From Earliella scabrosa (lineage: Eukaryota > Basidiomycota > Agaricomycetes > Polyporales > Polyporaceae): a DNA stretch of 64,000 bases. Below the pieces are notes generated by a model. The model was not told where the DNA came from and ran no database searches. It worked only from the letters and a program-made list of their open reading frames with translations. Position 1 is the stretch's first letter, and each line of letters opens with the position of its first letter. The position numbers and the translations under genes are program-made. The stretch spans positions 1,302,001 to 1,366,000 of the forward strand of contig JABYQQ010000010.1 of assembly GCA_022605405.1 (NCBI GenBank). Reading direction: 5' to 3'. Shown here piece after piece: positions 10,398 to 22,600 of this stretch.

Positions 10398-11235
10398 CTA
10401 GATAGCAAACACAGGTGGTATACCATCGATCTTCGGATGCTGGGTTACCGAACTTGAAGCTTGGTGAGATCCCGCGGAGGGGAACATCTGGGCTCCAAAG
10501 GTGTGCGAGGGTGTACCGAGAGGCTTGCTGTATGCCACTGAGTTGGTTTTGACAGGAAACTGTGAGGAGAGTGTTGAAGGCCCGGGTTGGTTGGCTTCAC
10601 ACGGCCGGCTAATGGGCCGTAGGTTTTGGGCCGTGGATAGGGTTAGAACCGACGGAGCAACGCCGTGAGCCAGGGAGGTCCTGTTCCATGTTCTTGAGTT
10701 AGATAAGACCAGCGTAACCTATCCTGAAGCGGAAGATGAACAACTCACGGTGCAACTCCCTGCTCAGGCTCCGAGTCCGAGTTCGAGTTAGACTCCCCTT
10801 CTGGCTCCTCGTCTTCGCCTATCCCCAACCAGTCCTTCGCGCTCTTCCACGCACGCAGGGTCTCCTCGTTGTGTGCAGGTGGTCTGCGGAAGCTACAACA
10901 GAATGATCGCCATGGGCCTGGTTAGTGACTGCCCTCCGCCCGCCGGCCGGAGAAACTCACTATTTCTCGCAGTCCTCGGCTCGGCGCTGAGCTACTACCG
11001 CATTATATTCCTCCTTGGTCATATTCATGCGGCCGTAGTACTCTTTCTCCTTCTCCAATGCGGATAATTCGTATTCGAGCTTGCAGATCTCGCACGCGCC
11101 GTGGCACCCCCCGAACATCCCATAGGTTCGCAACTGTGGGTAGGTGTGTTCGTATCCGATGTACGTGCCCTGATGGCCAGCAGGGCGCACTGGAGGTGCG
11201 GGGTCGGAGCGAATCATGAAGGGACTCTCGGGCAT
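10398..11235 (-). CDS. Conserved-looking hypothetical protein, 233 aa
   Basis: Exons are 10961..11235, 10749..10892 and 10398..10680, joined by two 68-nt introns (GTGAGT...AG). The N-terminal part has a compact Tyr/Gly-rich region followed by GCHGACEICKLEYEL, a possible metal or disulfide motif. A charged helical stretch follows (EKEKEYYGRMNMTKEEY), then an acidic segment (GEDEEPEGESNSNSDSE). The third exon is low-complexity Ser/Pro/Thr sequence, open for 93 codons in exactly the frame the splice predicts. If the second intron is not removed, the protein would stop at a TGA directly at that donor and be about 140 aa. I do not recognise the family. Confidence 0.65.
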
Positions 11236-11559
11236 GGTGTTCGATCGAGAAACTGGACGAGTGGTGCAAGAGGGAAGGAAGTGGAGTGGAGGTGGGACGG
11301 TGGTTGGGGAGTGCGATCTATATGGTGGAGGGACAACCCGTCAGCAACCAACGCGGGCCTCAAATACATACCACGAGTGGCGGACCCCGCAAGTGGCGGA
11401 CTTCCAATTGTTTGTTTGTGGTCGGTCCATGGTCGCGGCCAATGCAAAGACGGCGCCGCCAAACCACCAGGCGCCAAATGGTCTTCGTACGTAATTGTCA
11501 CATCCGTGTACTAACCAGCTATGTTTTCAGTCTTCCCAACGCTCCAAAGCAACTCGGTC

Positions 11560-12056
11560 TCAGCGAGTCTTCGAAGACGATGCCGCGCCACCCGAACCGC
11601 CCTGCTGGCCCTGCTTCTTGCGGCGCTCCTCGATGAAGTTCAACAGCCGGTAGCGCTTCTCCTCCCTCGCCGCGCTCTTCGCCTTCCGAATGTCTCCCTC
11701 GGGATCGTACTCCATGTCGATCTTAGGTTCAGTCTCGCAGAGCCTTGCGACGCCATATCAGAATGAGTTCCCCAACGAGCATGTGACAACAATAACGAGA
11801 GTGGCTCACACTTCCTCTGCGCGCTCCCAAAGAACGGCCTTCGGCGGGAGGTCCGGAAGGCCCTGCTCCTTCCTCATGCGATCCTGCTGCTCCATCCACT
11901 CGAAGCCGCGAGCGTACTGCTCGAGGAGGATGTCGAACTCGTCCTTAGGAGCCCTGAGATGGTGATCGCGCATGAGCGAAGAGATGACTCTCCCGGTTAA
12001 GCGGAGACTTACTGCGAGCTCGAAGTTGAGGCGGTGTGGGAAGACTGGTGCGACAT
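11560..12056 (-). CDS. Small charged hypothetical protein, 123 aa
   Basis: Exons are 12013..12056, 11810..11953 and 11560..11743; the introns are 59 and 66 nt. The start is MSHQSSHTASTSSSQ. It is followed by an alpha-helical region (APKDEFDILLEQYARGF, WMEQQDRMRKEQGLPDLPP), then EPKIDMEYDPEGDIRKAK and a basic helix (REEKRYRLLNFIEERRKK), ending in a Gly/Ser tail. The pattern of charged helices and precise splicing argues for a real gene. I cannot assign a function; it may be a basidiomycete-specific family. It lies 324 bp upstream of, and on the same strand as, the gene at 10398-11235. Confidence 0.72.
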
Positions 12057-12147
12057 CTTGGTTTTGTCTCCTGAATTGCGCTGTAGATGGAAAAGAAAAA
12101 GACGGATGGAAGGATACTGCAGAGCGGCCTGCGAACCGCGCTCTGCA

Positions 12148-12153
12148 TTTATA
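12148..12153 (-). promoter_or_regulatory. Candidate TATA box of the 123-aa protein gene
   Basis: TATAAA on the minus strand lies about 92 bp upstream of the ATG at 12056. It is the only AT-rich element in the immediate upstream region. Confidence 0.4.
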
Positions 12154-12558
12154 TTCGCCGCTAGATGCTAAAGCAGTCAGCTTTGATCGCCAGGAGTGAC
12201 TTGTGGTCCGTGGTCTTCCGTAGTCCTGCAATACGAGCCGAGCCGAGCCGTCAAGTCACGAGTCGCCAAAGCGTCCTTGAAACACATTTCACAATAAAAG
12301 GCGGCGTGCAGGGCAGCCAATGCGTCTCATTCACATTTGGACAACTGAGCACATCTATAATCATATAGCAGATGCCGCGGTATGCGCGCTATGTAGGATG
12401 AGTGAATATCACAGAAACAGACGAGCAATAGAGGGAACTCACAGAGCACGACCCTGCACAACCTCGAACACGTAGACCCCTCAAACGATCAACAGTGTCC
12501 CGCTATTACTGGCCCACCCAAAAGGTGGCTCCCGTATCTTCGGGCTCCGCGCTCCTCT

Positions 12559-12792
12559 TCAAGCGTCCACGAGCGTCGCCGGAACGAGCTCTCGAGCTTG
12601 GTTGTAGTCGCGCAGCTGCCGCAGGATATACATGGTCTCGAGGAGGATGGACGCAGAGTGTTCTACAGGGATGAACTCAGCAGTTGAGCGAGGTCGGCGT
12701 GCGAGGTGAGCCGCTGCCCGCATCGCTTCAATTTGCTTTGGGGTCAGTGACATGGGTGGGGGTGGAGCGTGTAATGCAGAGCCCCAAGACAT
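12559..12792 (-). CDS. Possible small protein, 77 aa
   Basis: A single open frame starts at an ATG at 12792, with a second possible start at MSLTPKQ 13 codons in. The sequence looks protein-like: a helix around TPKQIEAMRAAAHLARRPRS, then HSASILLETMYILRQLRDYNQARELVP. No homologue is recalled and the length is short, so it could be a chance frame or an exon of a larger gene. Confidence 0.35.
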   Translation of the reverse strand: MSWGSALHAPPPPMSLTPKQIEAMRAAAHLARRPRSTAEFIPVEHSASILLETMYILRQLRDYNQARELVPATLVDA

Positions 12793-13870
12793 CGAGTATC
12801 ACGCGAACGACTCATCATTCGTCCCGATCCGTTTAAGCGCTTAGGCGTTCGTGCCATGAGGGGACGGCCGCTGTGCGAAAGGAGTCAGCTACGCAGGCAG
12901 AAAGAGATTGAGACCTTTGGGGACTTGGCGGAACTAAAGGACCTGTATCCCCATGAGTAGCTCGATGGAGACTCGGGAAGACCATGTCGTTGGGTCTGAT
13001 TTCATCATGGTGAACCTCAGCCCCATCAACAATGGCGCCGGCCAGAAATAGTTGGACCTGTCAGCGTCGCAATGATATCATGTGTATGTGCCGGACTCGG
13101 AAGGTGACTACTGTGGGAGGCAGTAGTAGTGAGATGATCCTTGAGTATTAGTACTGTATGTGTAATCGTTCTTCAGCGCTCGGAGTCTCCACACTGGCAA
13201 TCACTTCAACTTCCTGCGGCATGAAACATAGCATACTAGTGGTCATCTCACTCACCCTTACAGTACGCCAGTCGGAAGGCTTCATGACAATTCGAACTTG
13301 AACTTGCTTGAAGGGCCTGCAGCGCTGTGCCTCAGGCGCCTGGAGATTCCCACGTGTACAGCCGCTGACTAAGCACACAAGCCTCTTTCCAATTATTATT
13401 CAGTTGCTCTCTTTCACGATCAACCATAACGATGCGCTCAAGACCTAACATGCAAGAGCTTGCGCTCATATAGGGCTTGTACTACCCGACGTCGAATCGA
13501 CGGATACGCGAATACGATTGTCATCACGATCCACTGGATGGAGCTTTGCGCAAAGACAAATTCCCAGGTCGAACATCGTTTGCCGCGGAAAGACCGTCCA
13601 CTGTCCCCGCATCGGTAAATCCGCATCGTCTGCCTAGGGGTGACAACCGTTTGGCAGGTTTGTGCGACGCTAGCACCACACCATATTGTATTCTTCTAAC
13701 TGGGCCCAAGCGTGCGTTCTCTCTATCTTAAGACCTGTTTCTTACATTTGCATTCCATCTAAGAGAGGGATCCTAGAAGACGACGACTCAGACTGAAACG
13801 CCGTTGCACCGGTGCGTCCACTATATCATTTGCCCCCAACCGGACCCTCTACCTGCCTCTGCATGCTACC
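12793..13870. other. Intergenic, 1.08 kb
   Basis: No gene, RNA or repeat could be supported. It holds the promoter side of the Ser/Arg-rich gene that starts at 13871 and scattered short frames only. Confidence 0.4.
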
Positions 13871-15145
13871 ATGACGTCTCCTCCGTCTCCAGATCTTTGG
13901 ATTGCCAACTACTCACCCCCTCTTGAGCCGTCGATGCCAACCTATACACTCACGCTCCTAGAGACGCCGGAGCCACCCCTGCCCGAGTCCGAGCCTCCGT
14001 CAGTACTGATCCATCTAATCTGAACTCTCAGCTCACAGTATGTAGCAGCGAAGATCCTGGCTGCACAGATGAAGAGCTCAAGGAAGCCATCTTGCATGCC
14101 TCTGACATGTTCAACATCCCACACGACGAAGCACTAGAACATTGGGGACTGAGTCCCGCAAGCAATACAAGCGAAGAGTCCAATACCGAACGAGCCATGG
14201 GCACAACTGCGACCGCGCTTCGCAGCGACCGCTCATCTGCAAAGCATCATGGCCACTCGAAGCGCGCAGCAAGGTCCGTACCGCATCCCAACATGTTGAC
14301 GAATCACTCAATTAGCAGGCTAACATTCTTTTTGAGGACACAAAAGCTCAGAGTCATTGTCAGCATCGGACCCCACGACACCCTCGCAGCGACAGGGGGT
14401 CAAACGTCGCCGCAAGAGAGGCGGTCGGAAGAAGTCAGGTTGCGTAACGAGCGAACACAGTCCCGACGACTCGAACCACGTCCCCAACCAGAGTACGAAT
14501 CACCCTCGCAGCAGCAAGAAGAAGACAGGGGGTCAGGACAGCGGCAGCTTCCAGGGCGGCATCAACCTTCAGGACGGCGGCAGCTCCCAGGACACCCTCA
14601 GCGCGAGCAACCGCGCTCTCAGATACCACAGGAGCCAATCTCCCAGCAGCTCCAGCGGCGTCACAGTCAGCTCGCGCAGCACTCACAGTCGAGCTCAAGA
14701 TATATGCAGCAGCGACTTGGTCAGGGCTCACAGCAATATCAGCAGCCGGTCTCAGTCCATCAGCAGTACAGAGAGCCTGTCTCGGTCGCACTGCAGCCCC
14801 GGCTCTCGGAGCATCTCCCAGCATATCCGAGGCCGCACCAGCAAGAAGAGCCCTCACGTCCAAGACCACCCAACAACTGGGAGCACTACGCCCCCTGGAC
14901 GGATCCCGCCACCCTACTCCAGCAGCAAACTTCGCGAATCCGCCAAGAAACAGCCAGACCGGCGTGGCAGCCAGCTGTCTGGCCCGAGAACTATGACGCA
15001 ACTGAGCCATAGCGGCAGCCCGTTCTCCCCAGATTCATCGCGTCCGGTCAGGAGGGGCGCACGGCCGCGTCGGGCAGCCCGCATCCGCGCAGCGAGCCCG
15101 TTAACTGTGGAGGAAGCACGTAATAAGCAAGACGTCGGGTCTTAG
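13871..15145 (+). CDS. Ser/Arg-rich, probably disordered hypothetical protein, 384 aa
   Basis: The proposed exons are 13871..13998, 14046..14273 and 14347..15145. The N-terminus is Pro-rich (MTSPPSPDLW). An acidic helical region follows (TDEELKEAILHASDMF, then NIPHDEALEHWGLSP), then a basic cluster VKRRRKRGGRKKSG that could be a nuclear localisation signal. The remainder is a long Ser-rich region and a basic tail (RRGARPRRAARIRAAS). The second junction (AG|C) puts the third exon in the frame with the basic cluster. The alternative frame (Gln-rich, to 15012) is also open, so the exact splice needs transcript support. Function unknown. Confidence 0.55.
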
Positions 15146-15969
15146 GCAAGGTAGCAGCTACATACCGCACGAGTCCATCCTTTTCTCTCAGTGTATCATG
15201 CAATACTAATCATTTACGACCGCCAGTCGTGCCGTACGGCGCTCTCTCTTTTCCCTTACGTCTTGTACATGCTCTTTATACTCGAATTTTCTGTACATTA
15301 CACTACAGTACACTGCTCATCTAGCACTCCTCGATCGCATGTGTCTCATCCGACAAGAACGCCTACTATGCCAGTGGTACCGGGCGGCTTGCGTCATTAC
15401 CTCCACCACGCCGGACAAATCCGCCTTTTGATGACCAGTGTATGATAGCGCCAACTATTTAGTCCATGATTATTCGCTCTCAGTTTACTTGAGTCTGAAG
15501 GCCTTGGTGGTTATAACCGTGACGCCGCCACAATGTCTTGAGCGCTCGAGCACTGACGTGATGCATTTCTGCTCGCATTCAAGCCACGCGCCAGAGTCAA
15601 TCGTTCGACGGTTGCTATTTAAGTAGGACGCATCGGTTGAGTGCGAGTGACCAGTGATACAAAGCACCATGGCAAGAACAGTGCGCGTCACGATGATCGC
15701 CCGAAATGGCAGTCCTTCCAGCCGAAGTCGGGCGCTTGTTTCTCGTCCATCCAGCCACCACGACCACACCATAGGATTTCCGTGCCAGAGGCGTCATTGT
15801 GTCCCAAATCCGGTACGTTGCCATCATTTGGCCCTTGGCCGTTGTGCTCATCGCGGACTTGCAGTCCAAGCATTGTCACTCCGCCGTATCTAGCCGGCTC
15901 ACGGTATAAAACTCTTCTGTATCATCGGTTCGTTTCTCGTCCGCCATCTCCAACCTCATCACTCTAACC
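15146..15969 (+). other. Intergenic, 824 bp
   Basis: Contains the promoter of the FunK1 gene; no other element recognised. Confidence 0.4.
15905..15911 (+). promoter_or_regulatory. TATA box of the FunK1 kinase gene
   Basis: TATAAAA ends about 58 bp upstream of the ATG at 15970, a good core-promoter distance for a short 5' UTR. Confidence 0.5.
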
Positions 15970-18900
15970 ATGAAACCCCAGACATACCAATCCCCTGCAC
16001 CCTCTAGCCCCACTCTCTTCGACAAGCCCAAACATCACGACCCCGCTCGATACGAAGAACGACCTCCCAAGCCCGTCGACGAGGAACGAGAGGATATGGC
16101 CCACGAATTGCGCGGTAAGGTGCTGTGGCTCGAAGCGCACGACTTCCAGGAGAAGCTGCTGCCCAGACCACCTCCGGCTGTCATGCCATCCGACAGCAAG
16201 CTTCGAACAATCTCCAAGGCGTTCGAGGAAATGATGGATACGTACGCGAAGGACGCCGCGCTCGAGGGCAGGAAGCCCGAGGATGTGCTGGCCGAGAAAT
16301 TTGTACGTCAGCCTTGCAATCGTGCTGTTATCATTCATTTATCGGCTGCACAGGTAACCATCGTCAACACTCATATCCTCGACTACGTCGCCAAGAAAGA
16401 AGTGCCTCCTCTTCCCGAAACCAAGAAGCCTGCTCGTGGTGCTCGTGGCAGGGTTGTTCCAAAGACTCTGCCCGAAGATACTGCCTCCCGCATCCGTACC
16501 CGTGCATCCGCCTCGTCGTCGAACACCCCTCCCGACAAGTACAGTCCGCAGTCTCGGCTCAAATATCGACGTATCGTCCCTTCGTACCGCATGCACCTTT
16601 GTCTCAACCACGCCGATACGAACGATCCGGGAGAGAACAAGGCTGACGCGGCTATCTTCCGGTCAGACGCCAAGCTGGAGAGCAACCGCCCTAACTGGGT
16701 ACATCAGCGCCTTCCCACCGAGTTCAAGGTGCGGGTCAAGGGCAACAAGACAGACGCGTTTGAAGACCACCGTGACCGCAACACGCAGCCTGTGGCGGAT
16801 CAACGCTCGAAAGTCTTCGGGCAGCTCACTGGTTACTCGCGCCAGATCTTCGTCTATCAACATCGCACCGCCGTCTTCCAGCTGTTCGTCGTCGGGAACG
16901 AGTTCCGCTTTCTGCGTTGGGACAAATCAGGAGTGTTTGTCACACAGAAGGTCGACTATGTCACCAACACCCGCACACTGGTAGAGTTCATCATCGGCTT
17001 CCTGATCATTGATGATGCAAGCCAAGGCATCGACACAACTGCGACATTGCTAGGCCCCAAGTCGAAGGGTTACAAGATCATGGACGAAGTGGCCGAACGG
17101 GGCGCACCTGCGGATGTTCAGAGCCCGCCGGTCATCGTTGCTCACGAGGAGGGCACGATCCTACCGTCCCACATCCCCGTGACTACCGTCGCCCACAACT
17201 CTTCCTCCAAGAACGCTGGTGAGTCTGAAGTCGTGAGGATGTATGCGCATTGACTGACGTAACTTCAACAGATGCCTCAGGATCTTCTAGGACGGCAGGA
17301 GGCAACTCTAACCACATCGAGATTCAACCGGCGGAGGGCTCGTTCCTGTTTGACCATGTCCTCGAGTACTTCAAAGACTCCATCAAGGACTGGCCTCGCT
17401 ACCGTCTGACAATGCAAGACCAGCGCTTTCTCGTCGGAAAGCCCATCTTCGAGAGTAGTGGCCTAGTCGGTCGTGGGACGAAGGGCTACGTCGCCTGGCA
17501 CGAGAACTCGGGATCTTTCGTGTTCTTGAAGGATGCGTGGCGGCCGTTCTATGGACGCATCGGTTCTGAAGGCGAGACCTTGGAGAAGCTCAACAATGCA
17601 CAGGTCGAGAACGTGCCGACGCTTGTCTGTCATGGAGATGTGAAGAATCAGGCGACATTCGCATCTGACTTCTGGCTTAACGTCGACAGCCGTACCAACG
17701 CCGATCGCAAGGTCCAAGCATACGACGACGGATCGACAACACGCAAGAAACGCAAGGCCGACAACATCGACGGAGAAACGAAACGCGAGGATCAGTGTCC
17801 TCCGTCATTCCGTCACTACGCGCACTACCGAGTCTGTACCAAGGAAATCTGCCTGCCTCTGAAGGACTTCAAGTCAAGCAGACAGCTAGTTACCATCATC
17901 CGCGACGCTTTCGATGGTGCGAGATAATGTTGTTGGTCTCAATAACGTTGTCGAGTGACTGACCCTCACACAGCTCACGCTTCAGCTGTCATGGATTGCA
18001 AAATCATTCACCGTGATATCAGTAGTGGAAATATCCTCATCTACCCCACGACGGAACAGATCGACGGAAAAAACGCGTTCCGGGTTGTCTGGAGAGGTAT
18101 CTTGATCGACTGGGAACTCTCGAAACCAACCATCGACTGCACGGATGGCCAGGTTGCACGACAGCCAGAGAGGACGGTACGTCGCAACCTCATTTTCATA
18201 ATACCATATACTCATGAGATGGCAGGGCACTTGGAGTAACATGTCGGTTGCTTCGCTGAACGATCCTTTGCATATCATCACGATTGCAGACGAGATCGAG
18301 TCCATCCTGAACGTTCTCCTGCAGAACGCTATCCGGTACCTACCTCACAACATCGAACATCACGCCAAGGACTTCATCGAGAACTACTTCTTGGCCTTCA
18401 CGATGAAGAACGGCGTCCGGTCTTGCGGGGCCACCAAGGCAGACATGATCAAAGGCGCCCGATTCAGTTATGCGGGCACCCAGATCAAATTCCAAAGCGA
18501 ACCCTTGAACAAGATCTTCTCAACCGTTCTGCCTCTTTTTGAGGCGCGCTACCGCATGCTTGCTTACGAGGAAGAGAAGAAGAGAAGGCAGGAGGCTGAG
18601 GCCCCTGATGGCGAAGTCTCTACCGTGACCACGGCCACTGCAACCCCATACATCGGCAGCTCCCGTGTCAACCCGCGCGTAAACCTCGAAGAATTGAAGA
18701 CGGCGTTCTTGGAACAGGAGACAGATACCGAAGAAGTCCCAGAACCGAGTGCGGAGGTCAAAGAGAATGCGAAAAAACTCGACAGTCATGACCACCTCCT
18801 ACGCATCTTCTGGGGCCAGACCGTCTACGGCAAGTGGCCTGCGGTTGAGACGAAGGCCGACCATCTCGAGCGTCCCCCCGCACCGCCTCCAGTGCTTGAA

Positions 18901-19026
18901 GCCACCCTCTCTGCCACCATCAGCGAGTCGTTGGGCGCGACAGGCGGGATAGACAGGTCTATCCAGGTACCCGTCTTCCCCGCTCCACCTCAGGCCCAGA
19001 AGAGGCGCAAGACTGAGCCCAGATAG
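15970..19026 (+). CDS. FunK1 fungal-type protein kinase, 948 aa
   Basis: Exons are 15970..16302, 16354..17218, 17272..17916, 17974..18176 and 18226..19026. The about 400-residue N-terminal half is the usual FunK1 leader: helices, then a beta-rich part near TGYSRQIFVYQHRTAVFQL. The kinase core has a nucleotide-loop-like GLVGRGTKGYVAW and lysine in FVFLKDAWRP. The catalytic loop is HRDISSGNIL. The metal site is reduced to ILIDWELSK (DW in place of DFG, normal for this family), and RTGTWSNMSVASL follows. A Lys/Arg insert (RKKRKADNI) and a C-terminal KRRKTEPR could be nuclear signals. FunK1 kinases are expanded in multicellular basidiomycetes; substrates are unknown. All catalytic positions appear intact. 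Confidence 0.93.
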
Positions 19027-19601
19027 CGGTTCGTCGTGGTGCTGCTATTGGAGACGTGTCTCTCTTGGTGAGGCCTCGCTTCCCTCATGCCTGACCATGC
19101 TGTGATACAGTAACACTGAGGCCTGAATTGTGTTTTCCCGAATGAGTACTACGGTGTACCAGGTTCCTGCACGACTGGCAGTTGTAATGGTGTAGTTGAA
19201 ATAAGCCCGCTTGTGCTCTAGCAACGGCGAGAGACCCGTAGTCGAATACATTGTCACTGAAATCGCATCACACCGGCGCACGATGAGTCGAGCAGAGGAG
19301 TCGTCGGCACTCAGCGGCAGTGACGCAAAGATCTCTATCGGGAAGAGGTCGGACACCGCAGTGGGCCCCCGGTACACTGTTAGGCATACATCCGCATCCA
19401 CGGTTTCAATCGAACAAGTTGCTGCTGATCATCATGATACGCCTCTTCGGAGTCTGTTCCTCAAGCCTTGTCGCGAGTTGAGTCATCACGTGAGGCGTCC
19501 ATATGTCCAAACATAGACAAAGAACGCGGGTCGCGTTGTTGTTACAGTACAGGCGCTCGACGCGACTCGCTCTTACGACCATCGACGTACCCCAACTCCT
19601 C
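19027..19601 (+). other. Intergenic between FunK1 and DNA2, 575 bp
   Basis: Contains the FunK1 3' flank and the DNA2 promoter; nothing else recognised. Confidence 0.4.
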
Positions 19602-22600
19602 ATGCCTCCTGTAACGCGCACGCATGATGAAGAGACCAACTTTCTTGACGATCTCTTCTCCGAACTAGATAGTTCAGCCGCCGTGGCTAAACCCGCATCG
19701 CCGACGCGTCAGCGTGTCACCGCGCCGCCACCACGCACACCAGTCCACGCGACAAGAACCAAGGCCTCCCCAAAAACAACGCCACGAGAAAACGGGCTGC
19801 CTGTGGCAGAGACTCTTATTGAACATGCACTACATGCTGCTGAACACGAGGATCTCGACGCGCTCATGGCTGGTGTCGAAGACTGGGACTGGGATGACAT
19901 GAACTCCGACTTCATGACGCCTCGAAAAAGCAGCCCCGTTAAGCCAAAGGTACGATTGATTTTGCTGTGACTACGTTGACTGTTGCTGACATCTGCTGTA
20001 GCGTTCGAGATACGCTGTCTCAGAAACCAGGTCAAAGGCATCGTCTGCAACTCGATGTAAGATCAAAGCTGTCCAGGAGGACTTCGTCAAGGGCCGACTT
20101 GAGAAGGTGATCTAATAGGTCAAATCCTCAACTTGTAGCTCACCACTTACTCTGCACTCTGGCATTGTAGACTCTCGACGTCGAGGTGGTGCCACTCAAG
20201 GAGCGGCGCCATATCATCCTGCGTGATGACTGGACTCATGCCGATGTTCGCCCAGGCAAGTAGTTTCTATTCGAATGATTCAGTCTCAATGCTCATCACA
20301 TCCCCTCAGGAGATACGGTGAACGCGATTGGAGAATGGGCTCCAACTTCGTGCTCTGGCGTCCCGTCCATCACTGTGTGCGCGAAGCACAACTTCTTCAT
20401 CCACCACCCCGACATCCTCCTGACTGCAACCTCCCTATCCAACGCTTCGCAATGTTCACGACGACCGCTTTTGGCGAATATGGTCCGCTCGACCTCCGAT
20501 GTGACACCGTCCCTCGTGTGGGGGAACATGCTTCACGAAGTCATGCAGACATGCCTCAGCGTGCAGCGATGGGACGACAAGTTCATCGACAAGAAGATTA
20601 CCGAGGTTGTTCAGCGCGGTCTTGGCGAGCTGCTGAGGATTGACATGGGCGTCGACCAGGCCATCACTGAGGTGAAGGCTAGAGCACAGGGCATCAAGGC
20701 GTTCGCCGAGAAGTACATCGCACAATCGCCAAAGGTAGCGCGCCTTCCCTCGATCCATGACCCCTGTTAATCTTGTGTCCTCAGCCTGAAGCAGTCCTCA
20801 CCAACACAAGGGCGGCTCGTGGTGAAACGTCGCTGCTCGCAATCTCGCAGCTGTACGACATCGAAGAGGATATCTGGTCACCGAGCTACGGCTTGAAGGG
20901 CAAGCTGGATGCATCCGTTGAAGCTGTCGTGCATGAGCTCGACGACTCTAGCACGCCCTTCCGCCGCACCGCCCCTCTGATCAAGAAGACCGCGTCCCCG
21001 ATGCCGTTCGAGATCAAGACGGGACGTTCCGTGGCGGGAATGGAGCACCGAGCTCAGACAATGCTCTACACCCTTCTCATGGGAGAACGATATGGTACGG
21101 AGATCCCAAGCGGTCTGCTGTACTACACCCGGAGCGAGGAGGTCGTGCGGGTTCCAGCAGCCAGGAACGAGCTCAGAGCACTTCTTGTTGCACGAAACGA
21201 GATGGCGGGCCACATGATGAGCAGGTTGCGAGCCAAAGGCGCTGTATCTGTGTCAGGGAACACGGATGCGGACGAGACTCGCGAGATCCCTGTGGAGGAT
21301 CTAGAGTCGTTCCTGCCGCCTACTATCGACGACAATCGTACATGTGGCAAGTGTTACGCGCTGGACACGTGCATGCTGTTCCGGAAGGTACGTGCGACTT
21401 ATATCTTGCTCTGTGTGATGTACAAATTCACATGGCTATGTAGGCCGTCGAAGGCGTGGAAGATACGACCTCAGATATCGCAGACATCTACATGCTCAAG
21501 ACCGGTCACTTGACACCCACCCAAGCTGCCTTCTTCAAGAAGTGGGAAGCCCTTATCTCCTTAGAGGAAAGGGACATTGTCCGTTTCCGGAAAGAGCTCT
21601 GGACGATGTCTGCGGTCGAGCGTGAAGAGAAAGGGCGATGCTTCAGCCACATGGCGATCGACTTCACCTACCGGCCTCCAATGACGATCAAGCCAACGTC
21701 CCAGAAAGAAGGGAAGATACACCAGTCAACATATCGCTTCGTCCGCGTCAAGTCGGGTGGCACGTCGCTCCTCAATGGGCATATGACGGTCGGCGACGCT
21801 GTAGTCGTCTCCGTTGACCCTGGTCTGCTCGCGCTTGCCCGCGGCTTCATCATCGAGCTCGCGCCGGACTCTGTCGTACTCGGGGTTGATCATGAGCTCG
21901 ACGAGGACATGATCCAGGATCGGCTTCGAGGACGCCTGGAGCCTTACATGGACAGGATAATTTTCCGCATAGACAAGGACGAGCTGTTCGGCGGTATGGC
22001 ACGAATCCGGGACAACCTTGCGCAGCTGTTTTACGCAGGCATGGGTTCGAGGCGATTGGAGCTCATTGTGGACCTTGCCCAACCGCGCTTCATTCAGGAC
22101 AGCCTTGTCCCGCAAACCGCGGTAGCCTTGAATCACCTCAACAAGGACCAGCGGTTGGCGGTGCGCACGGTCCTACGTGCCGAGGATTATGCTCTGGTCC
22201 TAGGCATGCCCGGGACTGGCAAAACGACTGTCATCGCTGCTATCATCATCGAACTGGTCAAACGGGGCAAGTCGGTCCTTCTCTCATCATATACCCATTC
22301 CGCGGTCGACACTATTCTGCTCAAGTTGGGCGACCTCCACTCCTCGAATATCTTGCGCCTGGGAAACGTGGACAAGGTAAGTACTGCATGATAGTTCGTT
22401 TTAGCCCCTGTCATTCACCTCGCCTTCTGCAGATACATCCCGCCGTGCAGCGGTACACCTTGGCTGCTCGTCCTTTAGCGAAGACCATCGAGCAACTAGA
22501 ACACCAAGTGATGTCCCCTCCTGTCGTCGCGACGACGTGCCTGTCTGTCGACCAGTACGTCATTGATCTCGCTCGATTCGCTACATTGTCTTGACCTTGC

